From NCBI GenBank assembly GCA_036501425.1, contig DASYAI010000062.1, forward strand, positions 1-64,000: 64,000 nucleotides of DNA, written 5' to 3'. Of the stretch, positions 24,814-32,755 are shown one piece after another (positions within the stretch are counted from its first letter, which is position 1; every line of letters starts with the position of its first letter). Source of the stretch: DATKRB01 sp036501425. Lineage in GTDB: Bacteria; Actinomycetota; Acidimicrobiia; Acidimicrobiales; RAAP-2. The position numbers and the translations under genes were made by a program. The notes beneath the pieces are model-generated. The model saw only the letters and a list, made by a program, of their open reading frames with translations, ran no database searches and was not told the DNA's origin.

Positions 24814-25950
24814 GTGAGCTCCGAGGCGGCCGGGTCGGGCGGGGGCGCAGCGCCGCTCGTCGACTGGGCAGTGGCCGAACGGGTGGCCCGCTGGACGATC
24901 GCCCGCAAGCCCCCTCCCGCAGGCTACCGGCCGGCCGAGCTGCAGGCGGAGTTCGACCGGCTGACCGCCCGGGCGGAGGAGCTGGTGGGGGCGTCGACCG
25001 GCCTGCGGTCGCCGGCCGGGCCGGCCCGGGCCCGGGTGGCGGACCGGGGAGCGTGGGTGAGCGCCAACGTGGCGTCGATGCGCCGGTTGCTGGCTCCGGC
25101 GCTCGACAAGCTGGCCGACCGGCGCTCCCAGAGCTGGTGGGCGGCCCAGAGCCAGCGCCTGCCCGGCCCGTTGGCCGGGGCCAGCCGCTCGGCCAGCGGG
25201 GCCCAGCTCGGCCTGGTGCTCGCCTTCATGTCGTCGCGGGTGCTCGGCCAGTACGACCTGCTGCTCACCGACGAGTCGCCCGAGGACCAGGACATCGTCT
25301 ACTACGTCGGTCCCAACGTGGTGGAGATGGAGCGCCAGCACGGCTTCTCGCCCAGCGAGTTCCGCCTGTGGCTGGCCCTGCACGAGGTCACCCACCGGTG
25401 CCAGTTCACCGGCGTCCCCTGGCTGCGCAGCCACTTCATGGGCCTGGTCGAGCAGGGCCTCGAGTCGGTCACCGCCGATCCCCGCCGGCTGGCCGACGGG
25501 GTGCGACGGGCCGCCGACGCGGTGCGCAACCGCCAGAACCCGCTCGACGAGGCCGGGCTCATCGGCCTGGTGGCCTCGCCCGAGCAGCTCGAGGCCCTCC
25601 AGCGGATCCAGGCCCTCATGAGCCTGCTCGAAGGGCACGGGGACGTGACGATGGACCGGGCGGGCGCCGAGGCGGTGCCGGGGGCCGAGGGCTTCGCCGC
25701 GGTGCTGCGCGAGCGGCGGGAGCGGGCGAGCGGGCCGGCCAAGCTGCTCCAGAAGGTGCTCGGGCTCGAGGCCAAGCTGCGCCAGTACGCCGAAGGGGAG
25801 CACTTCGTCCGGGCGGTCGAGGCGGCCGGCGGACGCGACCTGTTCGACCGGGTGTGGCGCGGGCCCGAGTGGCTCCCGTCGCTCCACGAGATCCGCCACC
25901 CCGAGGACTGGGTGGCGCGCGTGGGGACGCCGCCCGCCCTGGCGGGGTGA
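24814..25950 (+). CDS. Zinc-dependent metalloprotease, F420-biosynthesis-associated family (DUF2342)
   Basis: The 378-residue protein has a zincin motif, His190-Glu-Val-Thr-His194 in LALHEVTHRCQF, in a mostly helical sequence typical of the actinobacterial DUF2342 family found in F420-producing organisms. Its substrate is unknown. Gene order metalloprotease-tilS-hpt-folE is conserved in actinobacteria and supports the call. The GTG start lies 4 nt after rsrA, and its stop overlaps the tilS start (GTGA). Confidence 0.87.
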   Translation: MSSEAAGSGGGAAPLVDWAVAERVARWTIARKPPPAGYRPAELQAEFDRLTARAEELVGASTGLRSPAGPARARVADRGAWVSANVASMRRLLAPALDKLADRRSQSWWAAQSQRLPGPLAGASRSASGAQLGLVLAFMSSRVLGQYDLLLTDESPEDQDIVYYVGPNVVEMERQHGFSPSEFRLWLALHEVTHRCQFTGVPWLRSHFMGLVEQGLESVTADPRRLADGVRRAADAVRNRQNPLDEAGLIGLVASPEQLEALQRIQALMSLLEGHGDVTMDRAGAEAVPGAEGFAAVLRERRERASGPAKLLQKVLGLEAKLRQYAEGEHFVRAVEAAGGRDLFDRVWRGPEWLPSLHEIRHPEDWVARVGTPPALAG

Positions 25951-27623
25951 GCCCGGGCGCCGACGGCGCGGGTGCCGACCCCGGCCCGGGCGCCGACGGC
26001 GCGGGTGCCGACGGACCGGGCGCCGACGGAACGGACTCGGCGCTCGCCGAGCTCGCGGGGCCGCTGCTCGGGCGCTGCACCTTCGGGCCGGCCGGCGGTG
26101 CGGTCACCTGCGCCGTGTCGGGGGGCCCGGACTCGATGGCGCTTTTGGTCCTGGCGGCCGCCAGCGGCCGGGCGGTCACCGCGGTCCACGTGGATCACGG
26201 GCTGCGTCCGGGCTCGGCCACCGAGGCCGACCTGGTGGCCGCGGTGGCCCGGCGCTTCGGGGCCCGGTTCCGCTCGCACCGGGTGGCGGTCGCCCCCGGC
26301 CCGAACCTCGAGGCCCGGGCCCGGGCCGCCCGGTGGTCGGTGCTGCCGGCGGACGCCGCGACCGGCCACACCATGGACGACCAGGCCGAGACGGTGCTGG
26401 CCAACCTCCTGCGGGGCTCGGGGCGCGACGGTGCGGCCGGCATGCGGCGCGGGCCGCGCCACCCGATCCTCGGGTTGCGCCGGCGCGAGGCCCGGGCCCT
26501 GTGCGACGCCCTCGGGGTGCCCTACGTGCTCGACCCTTCCAACGACGACCCCCGCTTCTTGCGCAACCGGATCCGCCACGAGCTGCTGCCGCTGTGCGCG
26601 GCGGTGGCCCGGCGCGACCCGGTGCCGCTGCTGTGCCGGCACGCCGAGCTGACCGGCGACGAGGCCGACCTGCTGGACCGCCTGGCGCACCTGGCGGTCG
26701 GGGACCCCGCCCGGGCCGCCGCGCTCACCGGGGTCCCCGAGCCCCTCGCCCGGCGGGCCGTGCGCCAGTGGCTGCGCGCCGAGGGGGCCACCGCCCCCGA
26801 CGACGGACCGGGCGGGGGACGCCACGCCCCCACCCGGGCCGCGGTGGATGCGGTGCTCGACGTGGCGGCCCAACGTGCCCGGGGCACCGAGCTGCCCGGG
26901 GGCGCCCGGGTCCGGCGCACCGCCGGCCGCCTCCGGGTCGAACCGCCCGGTGAGGCCCCGACGGTGAGGAACGCGCCGTCCGGTAACCTCGGCCCGGTGA
27001 CGACGGAAGAGGTCGCTCAGGCCGCCCCGGCCTGGGCCACGCCGGCCGTCGGTCCGCTGCTGGTCGGCGCCGAGGCCCTGGCGGTCCGGGTGGCCGAGCT
27101 GGGCGCCCAGATCACGGCCGACTACGTCGGCGATCCGCCGCTGCTGGTCGGGGTCCTGAAGGGCGCCATGATCTTCATGAGCGACCTGTGCCGGGCGATC
27201 GCCCTGCCGGTGGACGTCGACTTCATGGCGGTGTCCTCCTACGGCAGCGCCACGCGCACCTCGGGCGTCGTGCGCATCGTGAAGGACCTCGACGCCGAGC
27301 TGACCGGCCGCCACGTCGTGGTGGTCGAGGACATCATCGACAGCGGCCTGACCCTCAACTACCTGCGCAAGTACCTCCAGGCCCGCCGTCCGGCCAGCGT
27401 CGAGATCTGCGCTCTGCTGGTCAAGGCGGGCGAGCAGCGGGTCGACCTGGACCTGCGCTACGTCGGGTTCACCATCCCCTCGGCCTTCGTGGTCGGCTAC
27501 GGGCTCGACGTGGACGAGCGCTACCGCAACCTGCCGGGCGTCCACGTCTACGGCGGGTCGCCCCCGGGCCCGGTGGCGGGCGGGGCCGCCGCGGCGGCGC
27601 AGGAGGACCACGGTGGCCGTTGA
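25947..27623 (+). CDS. tilS-hpt: Fused tRNA(Ile)-lysidine synthase / hypoxanthine phosphoribosyltransferase frame
   Basis: A single uninterrupted frame of 558 codons encodes two enzymes. Residues 1-30 are an Ala/Gly/Asp repeat. Residues about 30-340 are an N-type PP-loop TilS (CAVSGGPDSMALL, TGHTMDDQAETVLANLL), which makes lysidine at C34 of tRNA-Ile(CAU). Residues 351-558 are Hpt. No stop codon separates them: codons around 26940-27000 read through in frame, ending CCG GTG ACG. Bifunctional TilS/HprT proteins are known in Listeria. An internal GTG preceded by TAACCT could also give free Hpt. Sequencing error near 26.95 kb is the main alternative. Confidence 0.75.
   Translation: MSPGADGAGADPGPGADGAGADGPGADGTDSALAELAGPLLGRCTFGPAGGAVTCAVSGGPDSMALLVLAAASGRAVTAVHVDHGLRPGSATEADLVAAVARRFGARFRSHRVAVAPGPNLEARARAARWSVLPADAATGHTMDDQAETVLANLLRGSGRDGAAGMRRGPRHPILGLRRREARALCDALGVPYVLDPSNDDPRFLRNRIRHELLPLCAAVARRDPVPLLCRHAELTGDEADLLDRLAHLAVGDPARAAALTGVPEPLARRAVRQWLRAEGATAPDDGPGGGRHAPTRAAVDAVLDVAAQRARGTELPGGARVRRTAGRLRVEPPGEAPTVRNAPSGNLGPVTTEEVAQAAPAWATPAVGPLLVGAEALAVRVAELGAQITADYVGDPPLLVGVLKGAMIFMSDLCRAIALPVDVDFMAVSSYGSATRTSGVVRIVKDLDAELTGRHVVVVEDIIDSGLTLNYLRKYLQARRPASVEICALLVKAGEQRVDLDLRYVGFTIPSAFVVGYGLDVDERYRNLPGVHVYGGSPPGPVAGGAAAAAQEDHGGR
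26984..26989 (+). promoter_or_regulatory. -10 box TAACCT before the internal hpt start
   Basis: TAACCT ends 7 nt before the GTG at 26997, inside the tilS part of the fused frame. It has the same geometry as other leaderless starts in this window. Confidence 0.5.
26997..27623 (+). CDS. hpt: Hypoxanthine phosphoribosyltransferase (internal start)
   Basis: This salvage enzyme converts hypoxanthine or guanine plus PRPP to IMP or GMP. The 208-residue product has PLLVGVLKGAMIFMSDLCRA, the flexible-loop region SSYGSATRTSG, the PRPP motif VVVVEDIIDSGLTL and the C-terminal VGYGLDVDERYRNLPGV. It is entirely in frame with tilS upstream; this entry records the likely independent start, supported by the TAACCT box. 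ftsH, often between hpt and folE in actinobacteria, is missing here. Confidence 0.88.
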   Translation: MTTEEVAQAAPAWATPAVGPLLVGAEALAVRVAELGAQITADYVGDPPLLVGVLKGAMIFMSDLCRAIALPVDVDFMAVSSYGSATRTSGVVRIVKDLDAELTGRHVVVVEDIIDSGLTLNYLRKYLQARRPASVEICALLVKAGEQRVDLDLRYVGFTIPSAFVVGYGLDVDERYRNLPGVHVYGGSPPGPVAGGAAAAAQEDHGGR

Positions 27624-28188
27624 CAAGAAGCGGATCGCCGCCGCGGTGAGCGAGCTGCTGGCCGCGGTGGGGGAGGACCCCGAGCGCGACGGCCTGCTCG
27701 ACACCCCCCGCCGGGTGGCCACGATGTACGAGGAGCTCTTTTCCGGCCACGACGTCGACCCCACCCACCACCTGACGGTCACCTTCGCCGCCGACCACGA
27801 CGAGATGGTGATGGTGCGCGACATCCCGTTCGCCTCGCTGTGCGAGCACCACATGGTCCCGTTCATCGGCCGGGCCCACGTGGCGTACATCCCGGCCGAC
27901 GACGGGCGGATCACCGGCCTGTCCAAGCTGGCCCGACTGGTCGACGGCTACGCCCGGCGGCTGCAGGTCCAAGAGCGGATGACCACCCAGATCGCCGACG
28001 CCATCGAGAGCGTGCTCGGCCCGCGCGGGGTGTTGGTCGTCGTGGAAGCCGAGCACCTGTGCATGTCGATGCGGGGGGTGAAGAAGTCGGGCACCCTGAC
28101 CGTCACCTCGGCGGTGCGGGGGCTGTTCCGCACCGACGTGGCCACCCGGGCCGAGGCGATGCAGTTCGTGCACGGCCGGCGTCCCTGA
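27613..28188 (+). CDS. folE: GTP cyclohydrolase I
   Basis: FolE converts GTP to dihydroneopterin triphosphate, the first step of folate synthesis. At 191 residues it has the usual length and motifs: GEDPERDGLLDTPRRVA, zinc-ligand CEHHMVPF, GLSKLARLVDGYARRLQVQE and the second zinc Cys in EAEHLCMSMRG. The GTG start overlaps the hpt end by 11 nt. Confidence 0.97.
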   Translation: MAVDKKRIAAAVSELLAAVGEDPERDGLLDTPRRVATMYEELFSGHDVDPTHHLTVTFAADHDEMVMVRDIPFASLCEHHMVPFIGRAHVAYIPADDGRITGLSKLARLVDGYARRLQVQERMTTQIADAIESVLGPRGVLVVVEAEHLCMSMRGVKKSGTLTVTSAVRGLFRTDVATRAEAMQFVHGRRP

Positions 28189-28225
28189 GCCCGCCCGGCC
28201 CGAACGCGGCTCGTCGCCGGTCACG

Positions 28226-28231
28226 TACGCT
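28226..28231 (+). promoter_or_regulatory. -10 box TACGCT of folP
   Basis: TACGCT ends 6 nt before the folP ATG, predicting a leaderless transcript that starts a second folate unit inside the cluster. Confidence 0.5.
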
Positions 28232-28237
28232 GGCGCC

Positions 28238-29077
28238 ATGCCCACCCGTACGCCCGGGCGAGCGCTCGTGATGGGCGTCCTCAACGTGACCCCCGACTCG
28301 TTCTCCGACGGTGGCCGCTACCTCGAGCCCGCTGCGGCGGTGGCCCGCGGGCGCGAGATGGTGGCCGAGGGCGCCGACGTCGTCGACGTCGGCGGCGAGT
28401 CGTCGCGCCCGGGGGCGGCGCCGGTCGAGGAGGCCGAGGAGCTGCGGCGGGTCCTACCGGTGATCGAGGCACTGGCGGGCGAGGTGCGCCTGTCGATCGA
28501 CACCGTCAAGCCGGCCGTGGCCGAGGCGGCCGTCGGCGCCGGGGCGACCATCGTCAACGACATCTCCGGCGTGCTGTGGCCGGTCGCCGCCGCCCACGGG
28601 GTCGGGTGGGTGGCCATGCACATGCAGGGGCGCCCGGCCGACATGCAGCGAGAACCGCGCTACGGCGACGTGGTGGCCGAGGTGTCGGCCTTCGTGCTCG
28701 ACGCGGCGCGCACCGCCCGCGCCGGCGGGGTGGACGAGATCTGGCTCGACCCGGGGATCGGGTTCGGCAAGACCCGGGCGCACAACCTGGCGCTGCTGGC
28801 CCACCTGGGGCCGCTGGTGGCGGCGGCCGACGCCGAGGGCTTCTCCACCATGGTCGGCACCAGCCGCAAGAGCTTCCTCGCCGCGCTCGGCGGCCCGCCC
28901 CGCCCGCCGGAGCCGGCCACCGCGGCCACCCCGCCGGCCGACCGGTTGGAGGGGTCGCTGGCCACCGCCGTGTGGGCGATGTCGCGCGGCGTGGGCATGG
29001 TGCGCGTCCACGACGTGGCGCCCACCGTGCGGGCGGCCACCTTGGCCGGGGTCATGCGCGACGCGGTGCCGGCATGA
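28238..29077 (+). CDS. folP: Dihydropteroate synthase
   Basis: FolP condenses p-aminobenzoate with the pterin pyrophosphate; it is the sulfonamide target. Its 279 residues hold MGVLNVTPDSFSDGG, VDVGGESSRPGA, SIDTVKPAVAEAAV, NDISG, DPGIGFGKTRAHN and GTSRKSFLA. The last 25 residues contain a short Pro-rich insert (GGPPRPPEPATAATPPADR). The next gene overlaps by 4 nt. Confidence 0.97.
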   Translation: MPTRTPGRALVMGVLNVTPDSFSDGGRYLEPAAAVARGREMVAEGADVVDVGGESSRPGAAPVEEAEELRRVLPVIEALAGEVRLSIDTVKPAVAEAAVGAGATIVNDISGVLWPVAAAHGVGWVAMHMQGRPADMQREPRYGDVVAEVSAFVLDAARTARAGGVDEIWLDPGIGFGKTRAHNLALLAHLGPLVAAADAEGFSTMVGTSRKSFLAALGGPPRPPEPATAATPPADRLEGSLATAVWAMSRGVGMVRVHDVAPTVRAATLAGVMRDAVPA

Positions 29078-29592
29078 AGGGCAAGTGGGCGGCGGGTATC
29101 CCACCCCGGAACTTCACCTGGGTGATCCGGGACCGCCTGGCGGTCGCCGAGCGGCCGGGGGGCTTCGCCCCCAACCACCGCCGGGTGCGCCGGCAGGAGG
29201 AGATCATCTGGCTGCGGGTGCAGGGCTTCACCCGGGTGGTCTCGCTCCTGCCCTCGGCCCACAACCTGGCCGCCTACGACGAGGAAGGCGTGCCCTGGTC
29301 GCACTATCCCCTGCAGGCGGGGGCCGACCCGCGCCCGGTGCTCGCCGACTGCTACCGCGAGCTGGAGGACGCCATCGCCGGCGGGGCGCGGCTGCTCGTC
29401 CACCAAGACGGGCTGGGCGACCGGGTGATGGGGGCGGTGGCGGGCTTTTTGGTGTGGTCCAAGCGGGTGCCGTCGGGCCCCCAGGCCATCGCCCTGGTCG
29501 AGCACCTGGTGGGCCACCAGATGGGCTCGGTCGGCCGCGAGCTGGTGGTGGCGGTCGAGGGCCTGCCGCCGGGCGCCGCTGCTGCCGGGTGA
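29074..29592 (+). CDS. Tyrosine-phosphatase-fold protein with degenerate P-loop
   Basis: The 172-residue product resembles the cyclin-dependent/dual-specificity phosphatase fold: NFTWVIRDRLAVAERPG, an interrupted Arg-rich helix, VVSLLPSAHNLAAYDEEG, then LLVHQDGLGDR followed by a helix. In active enzymes that loop is HCxxGxxR; here the nucleophilic Cys is replaced (HQDGLGDR) while His, Gly and Arg remain, so it is probably catalytically dead. Its ATGA overlap with folP and position before folB suggest a folate-linked binding or regulatory role. Function is not known. Confidence 0.65.
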   Translation: MKGKWAAGIPPRNFTWVIRDRLAVAERPGGFAPNHRRVRRQEEIIWLRVQGFTRVVSLLPSAHNLAAYDEEGVPWSHYPLQAGADPRPVLADCYRELEDAIAGGARLLVHQDGLGDRVMGAVAGFLVWSKRVPSGPQAIALVEHLVGHQMGSVGRELVVAVEGLPPGAAAAG

Positions 29593-29605
29593 GCGGGGGG
29601 CCGCC

Positions 29606-29995
29606 GTGAGTCCGGGACGGGCGCCGAGCACCCCGGTCGGCCGGATCGAGATCCGGGGGCTCCGGGCGATGGGGGTCCACGGGGTGCTGCCCGAGGAGCG
29701 GAGCCGGGCCCAGCCCTTCGAGCTCGACCTCGACGCGGCGCTCGATCTCGCCCCGGCGTCGGCGTCCGACGACCTGGCTGACACGGTCGACTACGGGGCG
29801 CTGGTCGACGCGGTGGCGGCGGTGGTCTCCGGCTCCTCCTTCGCCCTACTGGAGGCGCTGGCGGGGGCGGTGGCGAGCGCCGCGTTGGCGTGCGACCGGC
29901 GGATCGAGGAGGTGGTGGTGACGGTGCGCAAGCTGCGACCGCCCGTGCCCCACCCGCTGACGTCGGCCGGGGTCACCCTCCGGGCGGCCCGGTGA
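29606..29995 (+). CDS. folB: Dihydroneopterin aldolase
   Basis: FolB cleaves dihydroneopterin to 6-hydroxymethyl-dihydropterin and glycolaldehyde. The 129-residue protein has RIEIRGLRAMGVHGVLPEER, ADTVDYGALVDAV and the Lys-containing EVVVTVRKLRPPVP near the end. The first ten residues are probably dispensable; an exact start is uncertain because no clear ribosome site precedes the GTG. Confidence 0.93.
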   Translation: MSPGRAPSTPVGRIEIRGLRAMGVHGVLPEERSRAQPFELDLDAALDLAPASASDDLADTVDYGALVDAVAAVVSGSSFALLEALAGAVASAALACDRRIEEVVVTVRKLRPPVPHPLTSAGVTLRAAR

Positions 29996-30016
29996 GCCGG
30001 TGACCCCGGTGAACCG

Positions 30017-30493
30017 GTGACCACCGCCCGGCGGGCCTTCGTCGGCCTGGGATCGAACCTGGGGGACCGCCGCCGGGCGCTGCGCCGGGCGGTCGAGGCG
30101 CTCGGGGAGCACGACGAGGTGGTCGGGGTCTCGCCCCTCTACGAGACCGAGCCGGTCGGGGGGCCCGAGCAGGGCCCGTACCTGAACCTGGTGGTCGAGC
30201 TGCGCACCGCGCTGAGCGCCCGCCAGCTGCTCGACCGCTGCCGGGCGCTCGAGACCGAGGCCGGGCGGGTGCGCACCGTGCGCTTCGGCCCCCGCACCCT
30301 CGACGCGGACGTGCTGCTGCTGGGGGACACCGGGGCCGAGGTGGTCGAGGAGCCCGACCTGACCGTGCCCCACCCCCGGATGTGGGAGCGCCGCTTCGTG
30401 CTGGCGCCGCTGGCCGACCTGGCGCCCGACCTCGTGCCCCCCGACGTGCTGGCCCGCGCTGGTGGGCTCGTGTACTGCCTGGGTAGACTCTGA
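30017..30493 (+). CDS. folK: HPPK: 2-amino-4-hydroxy-6-hydroxymethyldihydropteridine pyrophosphokinase
   Basis: FolK pyrophosphorylates the pterin before FolP. The 158 residues show AFVGLGSNLGDRRRALR, SPLYETEPVGGPEQGPYLN and RFGPRTLDADVLLLG with the Mg-binding Asp pair, followed by VPHPRMWERRFVLAPLADL. The GTG at 30017 lies in a run of CCGGTGA repeats, so neighbouring GTG codons cannot be excluded. Confidence 0.95.
   Translation: MTTARRAFVGLGSNLGDRRRALRRAVEALGEHDEVVGVSPLYETEPVGGPEQGPYLNLVVELRTALSARQLLDRCRALETEAGRVRTVRFGPRTLDADVLLLGDTGAEVVEEPDLTVPHPRMWERRFVLAPLADLAPDLVPPDVLARAGGLVYCLGRL
30484..30489 (+). promoter_or_regulatory. -10 box TAGACT of the panC-coaX unit
   Basis: TAGACT overlaps the last codons of folK and lies 72 nt before the GTG of the DUF2520 gene. 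Here a Shine-Dalgarno (AAGGAGG at 30551-30557) is present, so this transcript would have a normal leader. Confidence 0.4.
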
Positions 30494-30561
30494 TCGCAAC
30501 ACTGCGTTGATCGCTGTCGGCGACCGGTACCCGTTGGGGGCTTGATCGCCAAGGAGGTCCG

Positions 30562-31371
30562 GTGAGAACGGTTCGCTTCATTGGCCCGGGGAGGGCCGGT
30601 CGCTCGCTGGCGGCCGCGCTGGCGGCAGCCGGGTGGGCCGTCGACGGCATGCTCGGCCGGGGCGACGACCTGTCCGGCGCCGCCCAGGGGGTCGACGTGC
30701 TGGTGATCTCCACCCCCGACGACGCGGTGGTCGAGGTGGCGGCGGCCGTCCGGGCGTGCGCGAGCACGGTGGTCCTGCACCTGTCGGGCTCGCTCGGCCT
30801 GAGCGCGCTGGCCTCCCACGATCGGCGGGCGGCCCTGCACCCGCTGGTCCCCCTGCCCAACCCCGAGATCGGGGCGGCCCGCCTGGCCTCGGGCGTCACC
30901 TTCGCCGTGGCCGGCGACCCGGTGGCCCGCCAGATGGCCGAGGCCCTCGGCGGGCGGGTGGTCGAGGTGGACGACGCCGACCGGGCCCGCTACCACGCCG
31001 CCGCCTGTATGGCCGCCAACCACGTGGTCGCCCTGCTCGGGCAAGTCGAGCGGGTGGCCGGGTCGATCGGGCTCGACCTGGCGACGTTTGTGGGGCTGAC
31101 CCGGGCGGCGGTCGACGACGTGGACCGGCTCGGCCCGGCGGCCGCTCTCACCGGTCCCGCGGCCCGGGGCGACTGGACGACCCTCGCCCGGCACCGCGAC
31201 GCCCTCGACCCCGACGAGCGGCCGGGCTACAACGCCGGGGTGCGCCTGGCGGTGCGCCTGGCCACCGACCCCCGACCGGCTCGCCCTCCGGCTCGGGACG
31301 GGCGCCGCACTGCGAGCGGGGCGCCTGAGCGCGACGCCCTCGTGGCGCCGCTCGACGCCCGGGCGGTCTGA
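30562..31371 (+). CDS. Rossmann-like / DUF2520 protein
   Basis: The 269-residue protein has an N-terminal nucleotide fold (TVRFIGPGRAGRSLAAALAAAGW) and a helical DUF2520 domain (RYHAAACMAANHVVALLGQVERV). It resembles F420/NADP-dependent ketopantoate-reductase-like proteins that precede panC in many actinobacteria (Rv3603c). Its reaction has not been established; a role as the missing ketopantoate reductase is possible because no panE is seen. The GTG is well marked by AAGGAGG, and panC follows after 5 nt. Confidence 0.85.
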   Translation: MRTVRFIGPGRAGRSLAAALAAAGWAVDGMLGRGDDLSGAAQGVDVLVISTPDDAVVEVAAAVRACASTVVLHLSGSLGLSALASHDRRAALHPLVPLPNPEIGAARLASGVTFAVAGDPVARQMAEALGGRVVEVDDADRARYHAAACMAANHVVALLGQVERVAGSIGLDLATFVGLTRAAVDDVDRLGPAAALTGPAARGDWTTLARHRDALDPDERPGYNAGVRLAVRLATDPRPARPPARDGRRTASGAPERDALVAPLDARAV

Positions 31372-31376
31372 GTCCG

Positions 31377-32360
31377 ATGGAGGTGGCGCGCACCCGGGGA
31401 GAGCTGGCGCGCCTCGTGGCCGGGCGGCGCCCCGGCCAGCCGGGTGGCTCGGAGGGTTCGGGGGGCTCGGACGGTTCGGGCGTCGCGCTGGTGCCCACGA
31501 TGGGGGCGCTGCACGACGGTCACCGCTCGCTGGTGGCCCGGGCGGCCGCCGAGTGCGACCAGGTGGTCGTCAGCATCTTCGTGAACCCGCTCCAGTTCGG
31601 CGACGCCGAGGACCTGCGCCGCTACCCGAGGACGCTCGACGCCGACCTGGCGACCTGCGAGGCCGTGGGAGCCACGGTCGTGTTCGTCCCGAGCGTCGAG
31701 GAGATGTACCCCTCGTGGCCCGACCCGCCCGCCACCACGGTCCGGGTGGGAGAGCTCGGCGGGCGCTTCGAGGGGGCGTCCCGGCCGGGGCACTTCGACG
31801 GGGTGGCCACCGTGGTGACCAAGCTCTTCGCCATCGCCGGGCCCTGCCGGGCGTACTTCGGGGAGAAAGACTTCCAGCAGCTGGCCATCGTTCGCCAGCT
31901 CGCCCGGGACCTCTCGTTCCCGGTGACGGTGGTGGGGTGCCCGACCGTGCGGGAGCCCGACGGCCTGGCCCTCTCCAGCCGCAACACCCGCCTCGGCGCA
32001 GCCGAGCGGCAGGCCGCCGGGGTCCTCTGGCAGGCCCTGGCCACCGGGTGCCGGGCGCTGGACGCCGGCGAGTCCTCGCCCCGGGCCCTCGCCAAGCTGA
32101 TGGGCGACGTGGTGGCGGGCGAGCCGTTGGCCCGGCTCGACTACGCCGCCGCCGTCGACGCCGACCGGCTCACCGAGCCGTCGGGGATCGGGCCGGGCGA
32201 CCGGGTGCGCCTGCTGGTGGCGGCCCAGGTCGGAGCGGTGCGGTTGATCGACAATTGCGATCCGCGGGGCGCCGGGGCACCATGCCCGGACCGGGGTGCG
32301 GGCGAGACGGGGTCCACCGGGCACGACGGGGCCGCACCGACGGCACCAAGGGGGAGCTGA
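31377..32360 (+). CDS. panC: Pantothenate synthetase
   Basis: PanC ligates pantoate and beta-alanine with ATP. Motifs are VPTMGALHDGHRSLV, VSIFVNPLQFG, GEKDFQQLAIVRQL and VREPDGLALSSRNTRL. The 327 residues include a Gly/Ser-rich insert near residue 25 (GGSEGSGGSDGSG) and a 35-residue low-complexity tail, both unusual for the family. panD follows after 2 nt and supplies beta-alanine. Confidence 0.96.
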   Translation: MEVARTRGELARLVAGRRPGQPGGSEGSGGSDGSGVALVPTMGALHDGHRSLVARAAAECDQVVVSIFVNPLQFGDAEDLRRYPRTLDADLATCEAVGATVVFVPSVEEMYPSWPDPPATTVRVGELGGRFEGASRPGHFDGVATVVTKLFAIAGPCRAYFGEKDFQQLAIVRQLARDLSFPVTVVGCPTVREPDGLALSSRNTRLGAAERQAAGVLWQALATGCRALDAGESSPRALAKLMGDVVAGEPLARLDYAAAVDADRLTEPSGIGPGDRVRLLVAAQVGAVRLIDNCDPRGAGAPCPDRGAGETGSTGHDGAAPTAPRGS

Positions 32361-32362
32361 GG

Positions 32363-32755
32363 ATGCGACGGCGCATGATGAAGTCCAAGATCCACCGGGC
32401 CACGGTGACCTCGGCCAACCTGCACTACGTGGGGTCGGTCAGCATCGACTCGCACCTCATGGCGCTCGCCGACATCCTCCCCTACGAGCAGGTGGTGGTG
32501 CTCGACATCGACAACGGGGCTCGGTTCGAGACCTACGCCATCGAGGGGACGGCGGGCGAGGTGTGCCTCAACGGCGCCGCCGCCCGTCTGGTGGCGCCGG
32601 GCGACCGGGTGATCCTCATCACCTACGCCGAGTACTCGACCGAGGAGCTCGAGCACTTCGTGCCCAAGGTGGTCCACGTCGACTCGGCCAACCGGGTCAT
32701 CGGCGAGGCGGAAGCCCAGCTCGACGCCGAGCTCTCGACCGCCCGGCCGTCGTGA
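32363..32755 (+). CDS. panD: Aspartate 1-decarboxylase
   Basis: PanD is a pyruvoyl enzyme that makes beta-alanine from aspartate. With the ATG at 32363 the self-cleavage site is Gly24-Ser25 (LHYVGS), exactly the family position, so I keep this start over the ATG at 32375. The 130-residue protein contains ITYAEYSTEELEHFVPKVV near the end. The stop overlaps the nadB start (GTGA). Confidence 0.96.
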   Translation: MRRRMMKSKIHRATVTSANLHYVGSVSIDSHLMALADILPYEQVVVLDIDNGARFETYAIEGTAGEVCLNGAAARLVAPGDRVILITYAEYSTEELEHFVPKVVHVDSANRVIGEAEAQLDAELSTARPS

